From positions 1,550,001 through 1,614,000 of the forward strand of contig NC_044600.1 in assembly GCF_901933205.1 (NCBI RefSeq): DNA of 64,000 nucleotides, read 5' to 3'. Below the pieces are notes generated by a model. It was not told the origin of the DNA. It was given only the letters and a program-made list of their open reading frames with translations, and searched no databases. The translations under genes and the position numbers were made by a program. Origin of the DNA: Camarhynchus parvulus (lineage: Eukaryota; Chordata; Aves; Passeriformes; Thraupidae). Below, in pieces: positions 38,648 through 51,095 of the stretch (position 1 is its first letter; each line of letters starts with the position of its first letter).

Positions 38648-39000
38648 AAAAGAAGGCTCTGGGGAGAGCTCAGAGCCCTTTGCAGCCCTAAAGGGGCTCC
38701 ATGGAGCTGGAGGGGCACCTGTGACCAGAGCAGGAGTGACAGGACCAGGGAATGGCTCCAGGCTGCCACAGGGGAGGGCTGGGTGGGATTTTGGGAGGAA
38801 ATTCTTCATGGTGAGGATGCTGAGACAGTGGCTGTAGCTGCCCCAAGAGATGGAGATGCCCCCTCCCCTCCTGGGGGTGTCCAAGGCCAGGTTAAACAAA
38901 AGGCTTTGAGCAAACTGGGCTGACGGGAGGTGGGGCAGGGGGGTTAGGATGGTTCAGGTGGGGGGATTGGGATGGTTCAGGTGATTTTTAAGCTCCCTTA
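38648..39000 (+). mobile_element. CR1 LINE 3' fragment
   Basis: Diagnostic blocks appear in order: aaggctctggggagag, gtgaccagagcaggagtgac, aggaaattcttcatggtgag, gtgtccaaggccaggtta, ggctttgagcaaactgg, then a G-rich segment and gatttttaagctcc. These follow the CR1 ORF2 end and 3' UTR. It is 5'-truncated and diverged. Confidence 0.85.
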
Positions 39001-40012
39001 TTACCCAAAGCTCTCTATAATTCTGCCGCTGTACCTTAAAATATGCAGGCTGCTGTTTCCAATATTGGTGATGTATCACAGTACCCAGCCCAAGAAGAAA
39101 CTCACTTTATGACTTGAGAGCTACTGACTTCAGTATTTGCAATGGTGAATGTGCAAAAAAAAAACCTCCTGTAAAATATTATTTCCAGTTAAATTACCAG
39201 TGCACTGTTAGCAAGCTAATAAATCCTTATGAAGATCAGACATTGAGGAGGATCTATGATTATATTTCTGATGGAAGGAAATGGCATGCTTAGGGAGGAT
39301 GACTCTGTCTGCATCTTGAAGATGTGTAAAAAGAAAGTTTCTCTCTTAATTTATGCTGTTTGAAAGCCCTGAACTAGTTTTTTAAAACTTTATCCTTCAA
39401 AGGCATTCTTAATATTCAAAAAGACCTTGCTAATTAACTCCTAAAACTACCTCAAGTCCAACCTGCTTTTCCTGCTCCTCAGAAAAGTTTTAATTACACA
39501 GATTAAGCACTGGAATTCCAGCTGTCACCTTCCAATAGCTTTCTCCCTTTTTAAATCAGGTGCTTTTGTGCTGATCCCTGCCTTGCTTTGAGCAGAGCTT
39601 TGGACTGGCTGCTTTCATGATGCAGCCGTTGCATGTGACCATTAGAAATGATGTGACAGCACAGAAGGCACATTTAGCCACTCACAGAACCTGGAGCTCT
39701 CTCCTGACATATTTTGACACCTGGCAGTGAGATTGGGCTCGGCCTAACCCTGAGCCAGGACCAGCTGAGCTCTCCTGGTGCTCCCAGGGGAACGGGCACT
39801 GCCAGCACCAGGGGCTGACACAAGGCCAGAGGTCCTCCAGGGTGAGCTCCAAACCCACTGTGGCAGCAATTAAACACCACCAGACACGTGCTGGGAACTC
39901 CTTTGCTGGAAATACCCTTGGTGGGTGTCCTGGTTCAGGGCAGATTTGGGAGGGGTTTGTTCAGCATGAGCAGAACGAGAGGATTGCAGGAAGCAGCCCC
40001 TGGTGTGTGGCC

Positions 40013-40086
40013 CTTTTCCAGCAGGGGTTGGAGGAGGTGACCTCGAGGTCCCCTCCAGAGCAGACCTTTCCATGGTCTGAGAGCAC
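40013..40086 (+). mobile_element. CR1 3' end, short fragment
   Basis: The stretch ttccagcaggggttggagg...gaggtcccctcc...ccatggtctgag follows the last ~75 bp of CR1. Confidence 0.65.
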
Positions 40087-40275
40087 ACAAACCACCCCCA
40101 TGGGCAGGGACATGGCACAAGAGGGGAATTCCAAAGGGTTTCCCCTGTGCTACCCTCACTATATGGTAAATCAACAGCAGAGTGGAAAATCCCTCAGTTT
40201 GAGAAGGTTCCCCATTCCCTGGGGCCAGGTTCCCCCTCCCAGGGCCAGCAGCTGCTCCTGTGTGCACAGGGGGCA

Positions 40276-40332
40276 CTGAAATATTCCACATCTCCTGAAA
40301 TATTCCACATCTCCTGAAATATTCCACATCTC
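40276..40332. repeat. 19-bp tandem repeat, three exact copies
   Basis: The unit ctgaaatattccacatctc is repeated three times without change. Confidence 0.95.
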
Positions 40333-40339
40333 CAGCTGG

Positions 40340-43300
40340 AAGCCCCAGCTCCATTCCCGGGAACTCCTGAGAGGCGGGAGCATGCACTTGGTGAAGTGTG
40401 GAGGTGCTGCCCAGTTTGAAAATAGAATAAAAATAATTACTAATCATTGCCACTACAACACAATGGCTCACACAGAATTTGCAGTCAAAATCTAAATTAC
40501 TCCAATTATCTTTTAATCAAGGTCTAACAATATTTACTGCAGGGTGCTCAGCTGGAAGCACTTCCCAAGCTCCAGCTCAGATGAACTGACCAGGATCTGT
40601 GTGCTTAGGAGCGACAGTAATTTGTCACAAACGTCTCCAAAGCACCCTGGAAGGAAGAACACACTTCCCAACAAACACGGGGAGAATTCACACATTTCAG
40701 AGCCACAGAAAACTGATCTGTGTGCAGATCCAGACTGACTCAGCAGGGATGCACAGGGGATGCAGAGTGAGGTTAACCCAGGCATTCCCCATCAGCTGAT
40801 GCTTCCTGCTGCCACTTTCAGTGCTCTCCATGAATTCCCACAAACCAGAACTCTTCAAGTGTTCCATTTATTCCCTTGCTGCCCCACCTGTGACCAAGAG
40901 AAGCATCCCACCTCAACTTCAGCATCACTCCAAACCAAAGCTTCTCTGAGAAGTTTCCTTCTGCTGAGATGCGCAAAGAGCATTTCCTTCAAACACCTGC
41001 CACGTGTGATGTTTCCTATCCATCAATTTAATGGAATGTTTTGATACTTAAAAAGGAATTTTATAGATAAGTAGATAGAAAGCAAGGAGAATTCAAAGGA
41101 AGAATGGCACATGGGTTATCTCACTTTCAGATGTTTAATGGCTTATGAAACTGAGCTTCTGCTTCCAATATACAAAAAGGACTTTAAAAAGTCCTAACAT
41201 ATCAGAAAATCTGATATTTTCTCCTAATAAACGAGTATGTTTTTACAGACTCTTTTCTAAGTGTAGGATCTGTTCTGTGCTCACACCAGCTATCATCCCC
41301 TGAAGGCAGGACAGCTCCTTCAAACCCTGAAAATCACAGCAATGTTCATGTATGGCCTGCAACAGCACAGCCCCAGCCTCCTGCTCCTCCAGCAGCTCTG
41401 CCTTTCCAGGCTTCACTGTACAGTTCAGTTCCTGGATAAAGGATTCAGGACCACGAATGCAGAGTTCAGCAGTTGAGGGACCACACTGGTTTTGCCAATA
41501 AATAAGCATCACTCAAAAGACAAACCAGTTGTGATTGCACTTCTGTGTTTCAATGGCTCAGTCTGATCTGGTTTTGCTTGGGTCTTTAAATCGATGAAAG
41601 GCTGCTGGCACTTGTGATTAAGAGGTCAAGCACTGAATACAGAAGTTTTTAAATCTACTTTTCCCCCCCAAGTAGCACTCAGTGTCCTGAGTTATTCATA
41701 GCAGCAGGAGGCTGTGGGTGAACACTGCCCCATGGCCAGAAATGCAGGGAAAAGCCTCATTATCACCTATGCTGGAAGTAAATAAACCCAATGGGAGTTC
41801 ACTTAATCCAAGCACATCTATTGCCTCTCAAATTCAATAATTGCCTTCCTTCCCTTCTTCAGAACTATCAATTCCTCTTTGGAAAGCCTAAAAAAAATTT
41901 AAACATTGTTTTTCGTGTGGTTTTTATTTTGCGTCTGTGTTTTGAGGAAAGGGAGCCTCTTTTGTTGTTACACAAAAAAAAAAAGAAGCAAGAAAGGTAC
42001 TCCCTTGGACAGAGTCCGTTAAAAATCAGATTATTTCCACAGCATTCTCCTATTATTCACCTGCCAGTAAAATATGTACACTCATTGTCTCTCTCTGAAT
42101 GCCTATTTTTATCTGACTGAGGCTATATGGTCATTTTTGTACTTATTACCGAGTTACTAAGTTTTTTTTTCTTTCTTCTTCTAAAGCATGTTTTTCTGTT
42201 CTCAAAAACTGGGCCACATGCCTCTGAGGAGAAAGTAGTGCATTATTTCATTCCCACCTTTTCTTCTTTTTTGGCATCTCTGAGGCCTGCTATGCCCAGA
42301 AGTGCTTCCACTCAAGCTGGACCATCAAATCAATTATCACAGCAGTCTGCTTCCTAAATATGAATGGCAATGAATGACAACAGGCAAGGCCAACTTTCAG
42401 CTTGGATTTGTCATTGGCAATGGAAATTTTTTTTGTTTTTTTCTATAGATGTTTGGTAGAGTGGCAATTTGACCAAACTCTTCCCCCTGCTGTCTGCAGC
42501 TGCATTCTGTGGGTCCCCACATGAAAAGCTTCCCCTTTGCTGCACCAAAGGCAGAAAAAAAAAGAGAGAAAATAAGACATAAGGAACTATTCTCACCATA
42601 AAAGTTCTCTTTCCTGCTTATCTTTTACTACAATCATTGCTGGCAATGAAAGAGAGGAAAAGCACAATGACAAACTGCTTCCATCCTTTGATGTTCCCAA
42701 TTTCAAGGTGCAATTATTTTTAGTGCTGTTGCATCATTTCACAAGAGATCCCCACGTCCAGCAAAGTGTCAGGGCTTTGCAGCTGGAGTGAGCACGGCCC
42801 TGACAGCACTGAAAGATTAATTACTGTAGGAAAGGATTGTGGACAATACAGCACAATGCAAGCAAACACAGAAAATTAGAATAAACCAGGAAATCTTACC
42901 CTTACTCACATTTATAGCTTGGAATTCATGTTTTCCCTAATGAAAAATCATTTATTCTTTTGCTAAGAAGAGAAATAAATAAAAATACTAACTATAAAAA
43001 TATTTATATCAATACTATATAAGTGCTAAATATTATATATTTAATATAAATACTAAATGTGATTCTAAAAAAATGTGATTCTAAAAAAATGTATTTCTAG
43101 AGCTCTCCTTCACTGACACTACTCATTCAAAAAACCTGCAAAGAATGAAATTTATATTAAAGCCCAGCTTAATTTTTGGAGAAGTGATTATATCCTCTGA
43201 AAGGGGATTTTAGCCAGGAACTGGGACACAAACCCAGAAACTTTGGGGTGAGAACACTGCAAAGGTTGCATTACTGCCAGTGCACATAATCCCAGTGGTC

Positions 43301-44940
43301 ATAGAGGAAAGATTGTATTGCCTATTTTAGTAAAAACAATTTCAGCCAAGCAGGCAGCAATTTATTCCTTCCCTCACAGACACACACACACAAAATAACA
43401 CAAAACCTCTTGGCTTTCATCCTTCTGAGAGGCTCTCTGAGCTGAGCGAGCTCTGTGCTGGCAGCAAGGGAGGGTTGATGGTTCCACCTAGTGGTACCCA
43501 CAGGGCCCCAGGGCAGCACTGGGACAAACTGGGAACAGCTCCCAGGCCCACAGCTTCTGCTGACATCACTTCCACACACCACAGCCCTCGCTGCTTACAG
43601 GTCCATCAAATATTTAAGGGATAACCTTTCAGTTTGTACAAGACAGTTATTCACTTGCTGAACGTTAATTTTCATTATTTTTTCATTAATTTTCAGTGCG
43701 AACCAGAATCCAGACAGCGCCATTTTCTCCTTAAACCATAAGGGCTCTTCCCAGGAGCCCCTTCCAACTGATTCATTTGCTAAAATGACAGGACTTCCAC
43801 AAAGAATGGTCAGAAAATTCTGTGTACAGGACGACATTTGTGGGTCCTTTTGTTGTTTGTCTCTTTTTTAAACAAGTGCTCTCATGTGTGGCCAAGAGCA
43901 AGTTCTTCCTGGGTCAGACTGCTCGGGCAGCTGAGAGCAAAAAGGGTTTTGCTGCTGGGGGCTTTGATGGTGCCTCAAAAAAGCTGCTTTTATCCAGTGT
44001 CCTGCTCACCCCCCAGCACAGCAACCTGGGCACCACCATCCTGTTCCACCGACTTTTATCTCCCCACCAACAGGGACAGGCTCCAGTAACTGATTGATTC
44101 AAACGCATCTTTCTGTGTGCCTGGAACCGCAGCAGAAGCAGCTCGTCACTTTCCTTCCAATAAAACAACATCCAGAGGTGCCACAGATTAGATAAATAAG
44201 GTTTGGGGGTTTTGGTTTGTCTGGTGAAGTGTGAACAACTCACTTGTGAAGACGTTTCTGAAATTATCTTTTGGAATTGTCTAATATCCTGAAAATGCAA
44301 AATGTTAAAAAACGCTTGCAGACTCTTATTTATAACAGAGCATTCCTAAATATAAAAAATATTTCAGATAAATATAAAGATATTTCAGGATATACAGGGC
44401 AAAGAGAAAGTTTACAGCAACCAAAACCCCAAAACACGGCGATGTGAGTTACAGCCACCATCTCCAAACCATTTCCTGCTGCATGGAGGAAGGAAAGGCA
44501 GGCTGGAAAGGTTTCCTTGGGTGCTCCCCACTTCCCATCTGGCAGTTGTGAATTCTGCTCCACGGGATAAATAACTAGTCAAGAGTGAAGAGCTGAGCTG
44601 AGCTGCTCTGCAGCACATCCCCAGGCCTGACTACCTGTCACATAATGTTGGGAGCAGGGTTATGTCTGGAAAGGTTGACAGAGCACAGATTTCTCTCTCC
44701 ACATCAAACACTGTGTGTTTAGCTAAACTCAGTGAACTTTAACTAATTAGCCCATCATTACAGTAAATTCACATTGAGTAATTTTCAAGAGGCTAAAGCA
44801 AGAGCCCAGAGTATTTACAGGACTGATAGTAACAGTGAGCTATTGGGAGAGATTTCTTCTTACAAAAACACCAAATGGAACCTTCTCATGCCAATTGTTC
44901 GAGGGAAGCCCTTTCTAAAATAGACATTTAAAAAACCCCT
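40340..44940. other. Intronic unique DNA, nothing recognised
   Basis: Mostly AT-rich. An 89-codon minus-strand frame at 41243-41512 has no recognisable motif. Confidence 0.5.
43059..43091. repeat. 16-bp tandem duplication
   Basis: tgtgattctaaaaaaa occurs twice in a row, inside an AT-rich stretch from about 42960. Confidence 0.85.
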
Positions 44941-44947
44941 AAAAATA

Positions 44948-45210
44948 TGCAAATGGAGCAGAACTGATCACAGTGACAGACCCCGTGCCTGTTTGTGCAT
45001 TTTGGGGCCATTTTGGTTCACCTTGGGTGCAGCCCTGGCCGGGCTCTTGTGCTGCCCAAGGCGCATCCATAGAGGAGATCCTTTGGATAAATTTAATTGT
45101 GGTCACTCAGGGGACAGGGCCAGCCTGACCACACGGACTCAGGAGAGACCAAAGGTTTTTATTCTTCTCTCTCCCTCGACAGAATTTCATCCTCCAGCTC
45201 AGTCTGAATG
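44948..45210 (+). mobile_element. ERVL-like LTR fragment, 5'-truncated
   Basis: From tgcaaatggagcagaactga onward, this stretch matches the LTR at 47804-48263 over about 145 bp, including cattttggggccattttggt. It then carries a ~60-bp stretch absent from the other copy, followed by a tttttattcttctctctcc segment resembling the LTR 3' end. It lies in the same direction as the 48-kb copy, but the DNA between them shows no gag, pol or env coding. Confidence 0.75.
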
Positions 45211-45299
45211 GAATTACAGAGCTCTGCAGACCTTGGACAGCACCTCCTGTCCAAGGATCCTATCCTGGATTAAGCCTTTTTCTGACCCAGAGATGGGTT

Positions 45300-47800
45300 T
45301 TAAAAGCTTTCATTCTATTTTCAGTTTTATGTGAAGGGTGAGATAATACAGATGTTGTAATGTAGATGCTATAATGTAGATGTCACAATTCACTCTCCCA
45401 AAAGAAAAACAACAACCATCTGTCCCTTTATAGTACATGAACCCACCACAGTATGAAAGATGTGTTGTCCCAATAAAATTAAGATAAAAAGTTTTTGATA
45501 GAAACCATATTAACACCTACCACTCTAAAGTTATCATAAAAAAGTCAGCCCATTTAAATAGATCAATAACCTCTTAAACAGAAAAAATGAAATACTCGCA
45601 AAAAATTAGTAAGTGAACAACTACAAAAAAGCCACATCAAACCTACAGATAGCCCCTAAATTTTCCCAGAAATTCATCTCCCACACCTCCCTGCAGTGAG
45701 GAGCAATTCCTCCAGAACAGGTTTTGTGTTGCACTTGCTTGGTCTGTGGATGCTCCATCCCTTCACTCCTGTCCTACCAGTGAGGGTTTGGCACAAATCT
45801 AATTCCAGCAAACTGCTAAACCTGCTTTATAAAGCTGCATCCACTCCTGAAATCCTCCTCCCTCAGTGCTACAGAACTTTCTGACTCTTTAACAACACAT
45901 TGCAAGAGGTTTTCCTAAGAAGTTTAAGGACAGCTCAGAATTGATTCATATCTGTTCACTCAGAATTGATTCATATCTGCTCACTTAGATGATGGGCTGC
46001 TGCTCCCTTCAACCAAATCATGATTGTCTTCAGTGAAGAGAGATCTTTTGGAAACGTATATTCCTTAGTGATGGTGTCTCTATTATTACAACAGGAAGTA
46101 AATATTCAGAAGACTCCATAAACACAATTCCAGCTTCCTTCTGAGTGGTTATCCATTAGGAGAAAAAAAAAATGAAACTTCTAGTAAATCTCCCTTTAAG
46201 GTTTACACTCTGGTAAAGTAGATTTAAAAATAAAATAAGCTTTTGTCAAAAGCATCTTGTAATGAACAGATTTTACAAGGAAAGAAATTGCCAGTCATCT
46301 TTGCAATGTCTGACAGGGATGATAATGTATTTTTTGAGGAGTGAATCATCAGATCTAGGAGGTTTTTCTTGTTCTGGCTGGGGTTTTTTTTGATAGTTTT
46401 TTTTGGTGGTTCATCTTGTTTTGTGTCTTTTGTAAGGAAATAATTAATTTCCAAATTGTTGACTGAACACCTTGCTGGATTTTAATCAGCCCCCGGTGAT
46501 GATGGAATTTGCTGCCGTTCTCAGACTCAAATTCTGCTCCATGAAGTCATAAGGAGCTTTTGGGTCCTCCCTCCATCCCATTCTGGTTTGGACATAATTT
46601 ACAGAGCCTAAAGCCAGCTGAGCTGACAATGTAACCTGATCACAGCACAGAAAATGCTGTGGCCCTCCAAGCTGAATGATTTCTCCCTCTCCTGAGGGAA
46701 TACTGGCAATAATGGCTTTTTTTCCTATTATGTTATTTTAGAAACTTGTTCCCTTTAAAATAAAAAAAAAATCATCCTCACAATGACTGAACATTTTGCC
46801 TATTTCAGTGTGGTATGTCTATTTTAATTTGTAATTTAAATTTGTAGGGGAAAATGCAGGAAGGCTGACATTCCACTCCAGTAATATATTCATGGAATTA
46901 CAGACACATAGACAGCATTGTAAAATTTTATATACTCTCCTTATAATTATTTAAATAGAATCTTCTTCACCAACAGAAGAAATATCCAATGCAACAAGAA
47001 ATGGAAGAAAAAAATACAGAAATCACTGAGAAAATGAGAAGTGAATATAATGGAGATCTAAGGAAGAACTCTAGTATCTCTGTTATTTTTAGAGCTCCAT
47101 CTGGAAGGCACTATACAGTGTGTATATAGTTTTTAAATAACAATATTATGACATTATATACTTCCATGAGAGGGTAAAGGAGATGAGCTAATGCACACAC
47201 TAATAGATATATTAGTGATAATGTTCTTATAAAATCTTATATCAAAGCCTATTATGTCACTTTCCCCTCCAAAAGAGAAATCAGCTGTGTAACATGCAGA
47301 GATCTTCTACTGAGAAGATCAACAAACCATATCAAAGGTTCACTTCTGCAGGGTGCTCTGAGCATGGCTAAATAAAACCAACTCTTTTAAGGCTGGTGTC
47401 TGGTTTTTACAGAATAAAGGCAATTCTGTGATTTGAAACTAGTTACTCTAAAATACAGGACTATCAGAATTATTATTAATGTACATCATCAATATCTCAC
47501 ACCTGGTTTTAGTCATCATTAAAAATAACTTCACCCTAATTGCAGCACCCTTTAAAATATAACAGCATTGAAAACTGAAACAACCTAGCAGTGCAAATGT
47601 CCTACAATTAAGCAGCATGGATAGTGCTCAGGATGTGAGAGCAATTTTGGAGCTCCATACATTACAAATGTACCAGCTCAGCTACATTATGCTGAGGCAA
47701 TAATGTGCAATAATGAGATGAACCACCTGTGCTGCAGTTTCAGAAATGCAATGGTGATACTGACAGGAAATTGGGTTTGAAATGATGATTGACCAGGTCT
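45300..47800. other. AT-rich DNA between two LTR copies, no retroviral coding
   Basis: This stretch lies between two same-direction LTR copies. It has no frame resembling gag, protease, reverse transcriptase, integrase or env. Confidence 0.55.
45934..45983. repeat. 25-bp tandem duplication
   Basis: ctcagaattgattcatatct plus five more bases is repeated twice, with one mismatch. Confidence 0.92.
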
Positions 47801-47803
47801 CAA

Positions 47804-48263
47804 TGATGCCTCAGGTTTTGCTTTTATATTTTTCTGATTCTGTGCTGCTTTAGTGTGTGGGTCTGGGCTCACATCAGGGCATGCTGAGCTCTCTGCACAG
47901 AGCAGGGAGACAAAACAATTCCTGCTCCAGCTGGGCACCAAGGACAAATGATCCAAATCTCAGCCCAGGAGCACAAACACCGTGGGCTGGAGAGAGAAAA
48001 ACAAGCAGGGTGGGACTGCAGGGGCTAAAGCTGGAATGGGACAATGAGCTGCAAGGTGCAAATGGAGCAGAACTGATCCCAGTGACAGACCCCGTGCCCG
48101 CTCGTGCATTTTGGGGCCATTTTGGTTCATCTTGGGTGCAGCCCTGGCTGAGCTCTTGTGCTGCCCAAGGTGGATCCATGGAGGAGAGACTTTGAATAAA
48201 TCCCTGCTTTATTCTGGAACTCTCCAGCCCCTGTTCCAGCTCAGCCTTCCCAGGGCAGCATCA
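47804..48263 (+). mobile_element. Near full-length ERVL-like solo LTR
   Basis: The element starts TGATGCCTCAGG and ends AGGGCAGCATCA, giving TG...CA ends with inverted TGATGCC / GGCA(g)CATCA termini. It includes a poly(A) signal AATAAA at 48195-48200 about 65 bp before the end. Its central 150 bp (from 48057) match 44948-45094, and its 5' half matches 19475-19730. I see no clear target-site duplication (ctcaa versus gcagc). It lies antisense to DIAPH2. Family assignment is from memory. Confidence 0.8.
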
Positions 48264-48777
48264 GCAGCTGGAATCCCAGCCTGCCTGCAGCTCACAGTGC
48301 CTGCGCCCTGACAAAGTGCACTGCAGGCAAAGTCAGCCCTGCAGCCTTCTAAGCCCAATATATTATGAATAAATGACCAGAGATGCTTTGTAGAAAGATG
48401 CAAAAAAATCACAGATAAAGCCAGCCAACAACCTGCCAATACACAAATCAGCTCCCTGAAATGATCTTCGCCCAAATTCCTAGAAGCACAAAAGCAATCC
48501 AATTGAGGACGAGTTGATATCACAAAATCTATACCACAAAATTGGTAACATTTTGCACTTGTAATAAGCTATGAAGACCAAACTCTGTTTTTGGGTAGCA
48601 CACCTCTGTGAGTACCATAACACCCGCAGGATTAAGCACAGAATTCAGGTTGCATTGTCCATCCCACACTTGGTGCCCTCCTCTGCAGAGCTGCTCCAAA
48701 AGCTCTGCTGGCCTCCACCTGTCCCTCTGCCACTGCACACCTGGGCTGCATCTTTAACTTATCCTCTTACAGAGAGA

Positions 48778-48902
48778 TGAAACTAAAAACAGCAGGAAAA
48801 TAAATTCATTTATTTTGAAATGAAAAATTGTGAACCTAAACCATCAGAAAAATAAATTCTCATGATTATGAAACTAAAAAATCAGGAAAATAAAATTATT
48901 TG
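48778..48902. repeat. Diverged duplication, AT-rich
   Basis: gaaactaaaaacagcaggaa at the left and gaaactaaaaaatcaggaa at the right are related, each followed by aataaa and a T-rich run. An intermediate partial copy (atcagaaaaataaattc) lies between them. Confidence 0.55.
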
Positions 48903-51007
48903 AGGCAACTGCAATGCTGGCCTCTCACAGAATGACACAACTGCCTCAGATGGTATCTGTAATGCTCTGTAACTGAGCATTGTCATTTTGGTTTTTTTTT
49001 CTTATTTTCTCCCGCTGATGCCACAATAAAATGAGAAGTTTCATGGTTTTCTCTCTTACATCATAACCCACAGGGTAAATATTGCCTTTGCAGGAAGGAA
49101 ACAAATGAAGTTCTTGCAGCTCAGATGACAGCCACAAGGAAGAACTCTGGGCCAGTGGCTCCGTGCTGAGGCTGGGGACTCAGTTCTACACCGTGTGCCC
49201 TGAACAGGATGGAACAGAAATCCTCCCTGCCTACAAAATAACCATTTGGACCTAATGTCACTTCAATTAATCCCCTCCCCAGTCATACACTGCAACAGTG
49301 ATTTTCATCTCTTCCCTTTCCATTCATTATGTATATATATTAAAATATTAAAGCCAATGTGCTTTACCTCAGTAAACAGTACTGTGGGAGAAAATTTTTC
49401 AAATAGAAGTGTTTCACAATAATTGCATGATAACACTGTCAGCACTGACAAAGAAAATTCAAATGGCCAAATGCAAATTAAGTTAGCCTTGCATATCGTT
49501 CATTACTACTCATGTAGTTGGTAAATGAATGCATGAATATCCTTTCTCTGCATGTAAAAAAGTTCCTCTAACTTCAGCTACTGCATAAAGATGCAGCCAA
49601 AATTCAGCTATCAGTCTCTGGAAATGGAGGCCTTCCCATCTAGCAGGACATAGCTCATTAAAATAGAACAGTTTTCAGATTCAGTGTGAATTAAAAAATA
49701 AATAAATTCAGAATGGTGAGTGACTTCCAACTCGTACAAAATCCTTCTCTGCGACCTTGGCAGTCTCATCCTGGGTCACTCTTTTGATAAGCTGCTTGCT
49801 GGGAAGAATTCCTGGTTCTCAGAAAAGCTTTGTTTTGTGTCTAAAAATCTATTTCACAACACAGGACCTTCAAAAAGGCTTTTAGGAGGTTCAGAGGCAA
49901 CTGAACCAGAGCAACTCTAAGAGAAAGGAGCTCCACAATAAACACTGTGAGTGACTGCAGAGCTGCTCTGGGTGCCTGCAGAGTCCTGCCACCAAACAGA
50001 CACAAACAACTTTAAATGAATAAATATAAATAAATACAAATATGTATGGAAATGTAAAATGAAATCCAACACTCAATTTCAAGGTTTGGAGCAATTGGCA
50101 CAAGCTCAGATGTTCTGTGGTAAAGCTGCAGATGAAGAATCCTCAGTGCTCCCATGGAACTCCCATCATCACTCATGGACTGTGGGTTTGTACTTCAAAA
50201 GGCACACAAATTTAGAATTTCCTATGTTTGGATCTTAGGGCAATTCAGTGAGTAAAGTAACACCAGTGCTGAGTTTTAAAAATGCTGAAACTTGAAAAAT
50301 ATTCTGAAACTTCACAGGGAGAACTTTTCCCACTGCACTGAGTGCACTCTGCAGCACACTAATAAAAGCAAGGGGTACAGAACTCTCCTTAGCCTGGGTA
50401 AGTAACTAAATGCTTTAGATGAAGAACAAACTGAGGTAATTAGTTACAATTACATAGCACAACAACTTTCTGAAGGACATTTAGCAGAATGTGCACGCGG
50501 CTTTGCCATTTGATGTCACGTTTTCATTTGTTCAGGAAAAACTCTTGTATTGGGAAATAAGAATACATTAAATGGCAAATAACAACTTAGAGAAAGCAGC
50601 ACAAGAGATCCAAAGCCCAGAGCTCACAGTCCCATTCCTCTGTGTCTCTGGAGCTCCCCAAACATTTATAAACACTTGAAATGCTCTAGGTCAACACGTG
50701 AACAGTCCCTGCATACCAAGAACAGAAAATCGATTTTAAAGACAACAAATCAATCTCCAGCCCTTGCTTCAGAGAAGGGTAACACACCCACAGAGGTGAG
50801 AGCAATTATGCAAATGTACAGAATTCCTGAATTTCGGGAACAGTGGCCCTGAGGTGTTTCGGAGCCTCTTCACTCCTTGCCTGCTCCAGGGAATTTGGTG
50901 TCCACCTAAAAACCTGGAGCATCCAGTCTGAGCAGGCTGAAGCCCCTTTAGTTTCTTTTTTGTCCACTTCTCCTCCATCCTCCTTTAAGGAGAATTCCTC
51001 TGAAAAC

Positions 51008-51095
51008 TCACAGAATTCAGGTTTGGGCTGCAAGGGACCTTAGAAATCATTTATTTCCAACCCCCTGTCATAGGCAGAGACACCTCCCCTGTCAA
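51008..51095 (-). mobile_element. CR1 3' end, reverse orientation
   Basis: The stretch tcacagaattcaggt, gctgcaagggaccttagaa, ccaaccccctgtcatagg and cagagacacctcccc is the complement of the CR1 3' end. Confidence 0.8.

Noticed and set aside
39929..40000. tgtcctggttcagggcagat as an LTR start
   Set aside because: The words resemble an avian LTR 5' end, but the match is short and runs directly into a CR1 3' end, so it is not supported as a separate element.
41243..41512. 89-codon minus-strand frame that looks protein-like in composition
   Set aside because: No family, domain or splice sites recognised; length is within chance expectation for a window this size.
44948..48263. A provirus bounded by the two ERVL-like LTR copies
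   Set aside because: The DNA between them has no retroviral gene frame, and the left copy is truncated; separate insertions are more likely.
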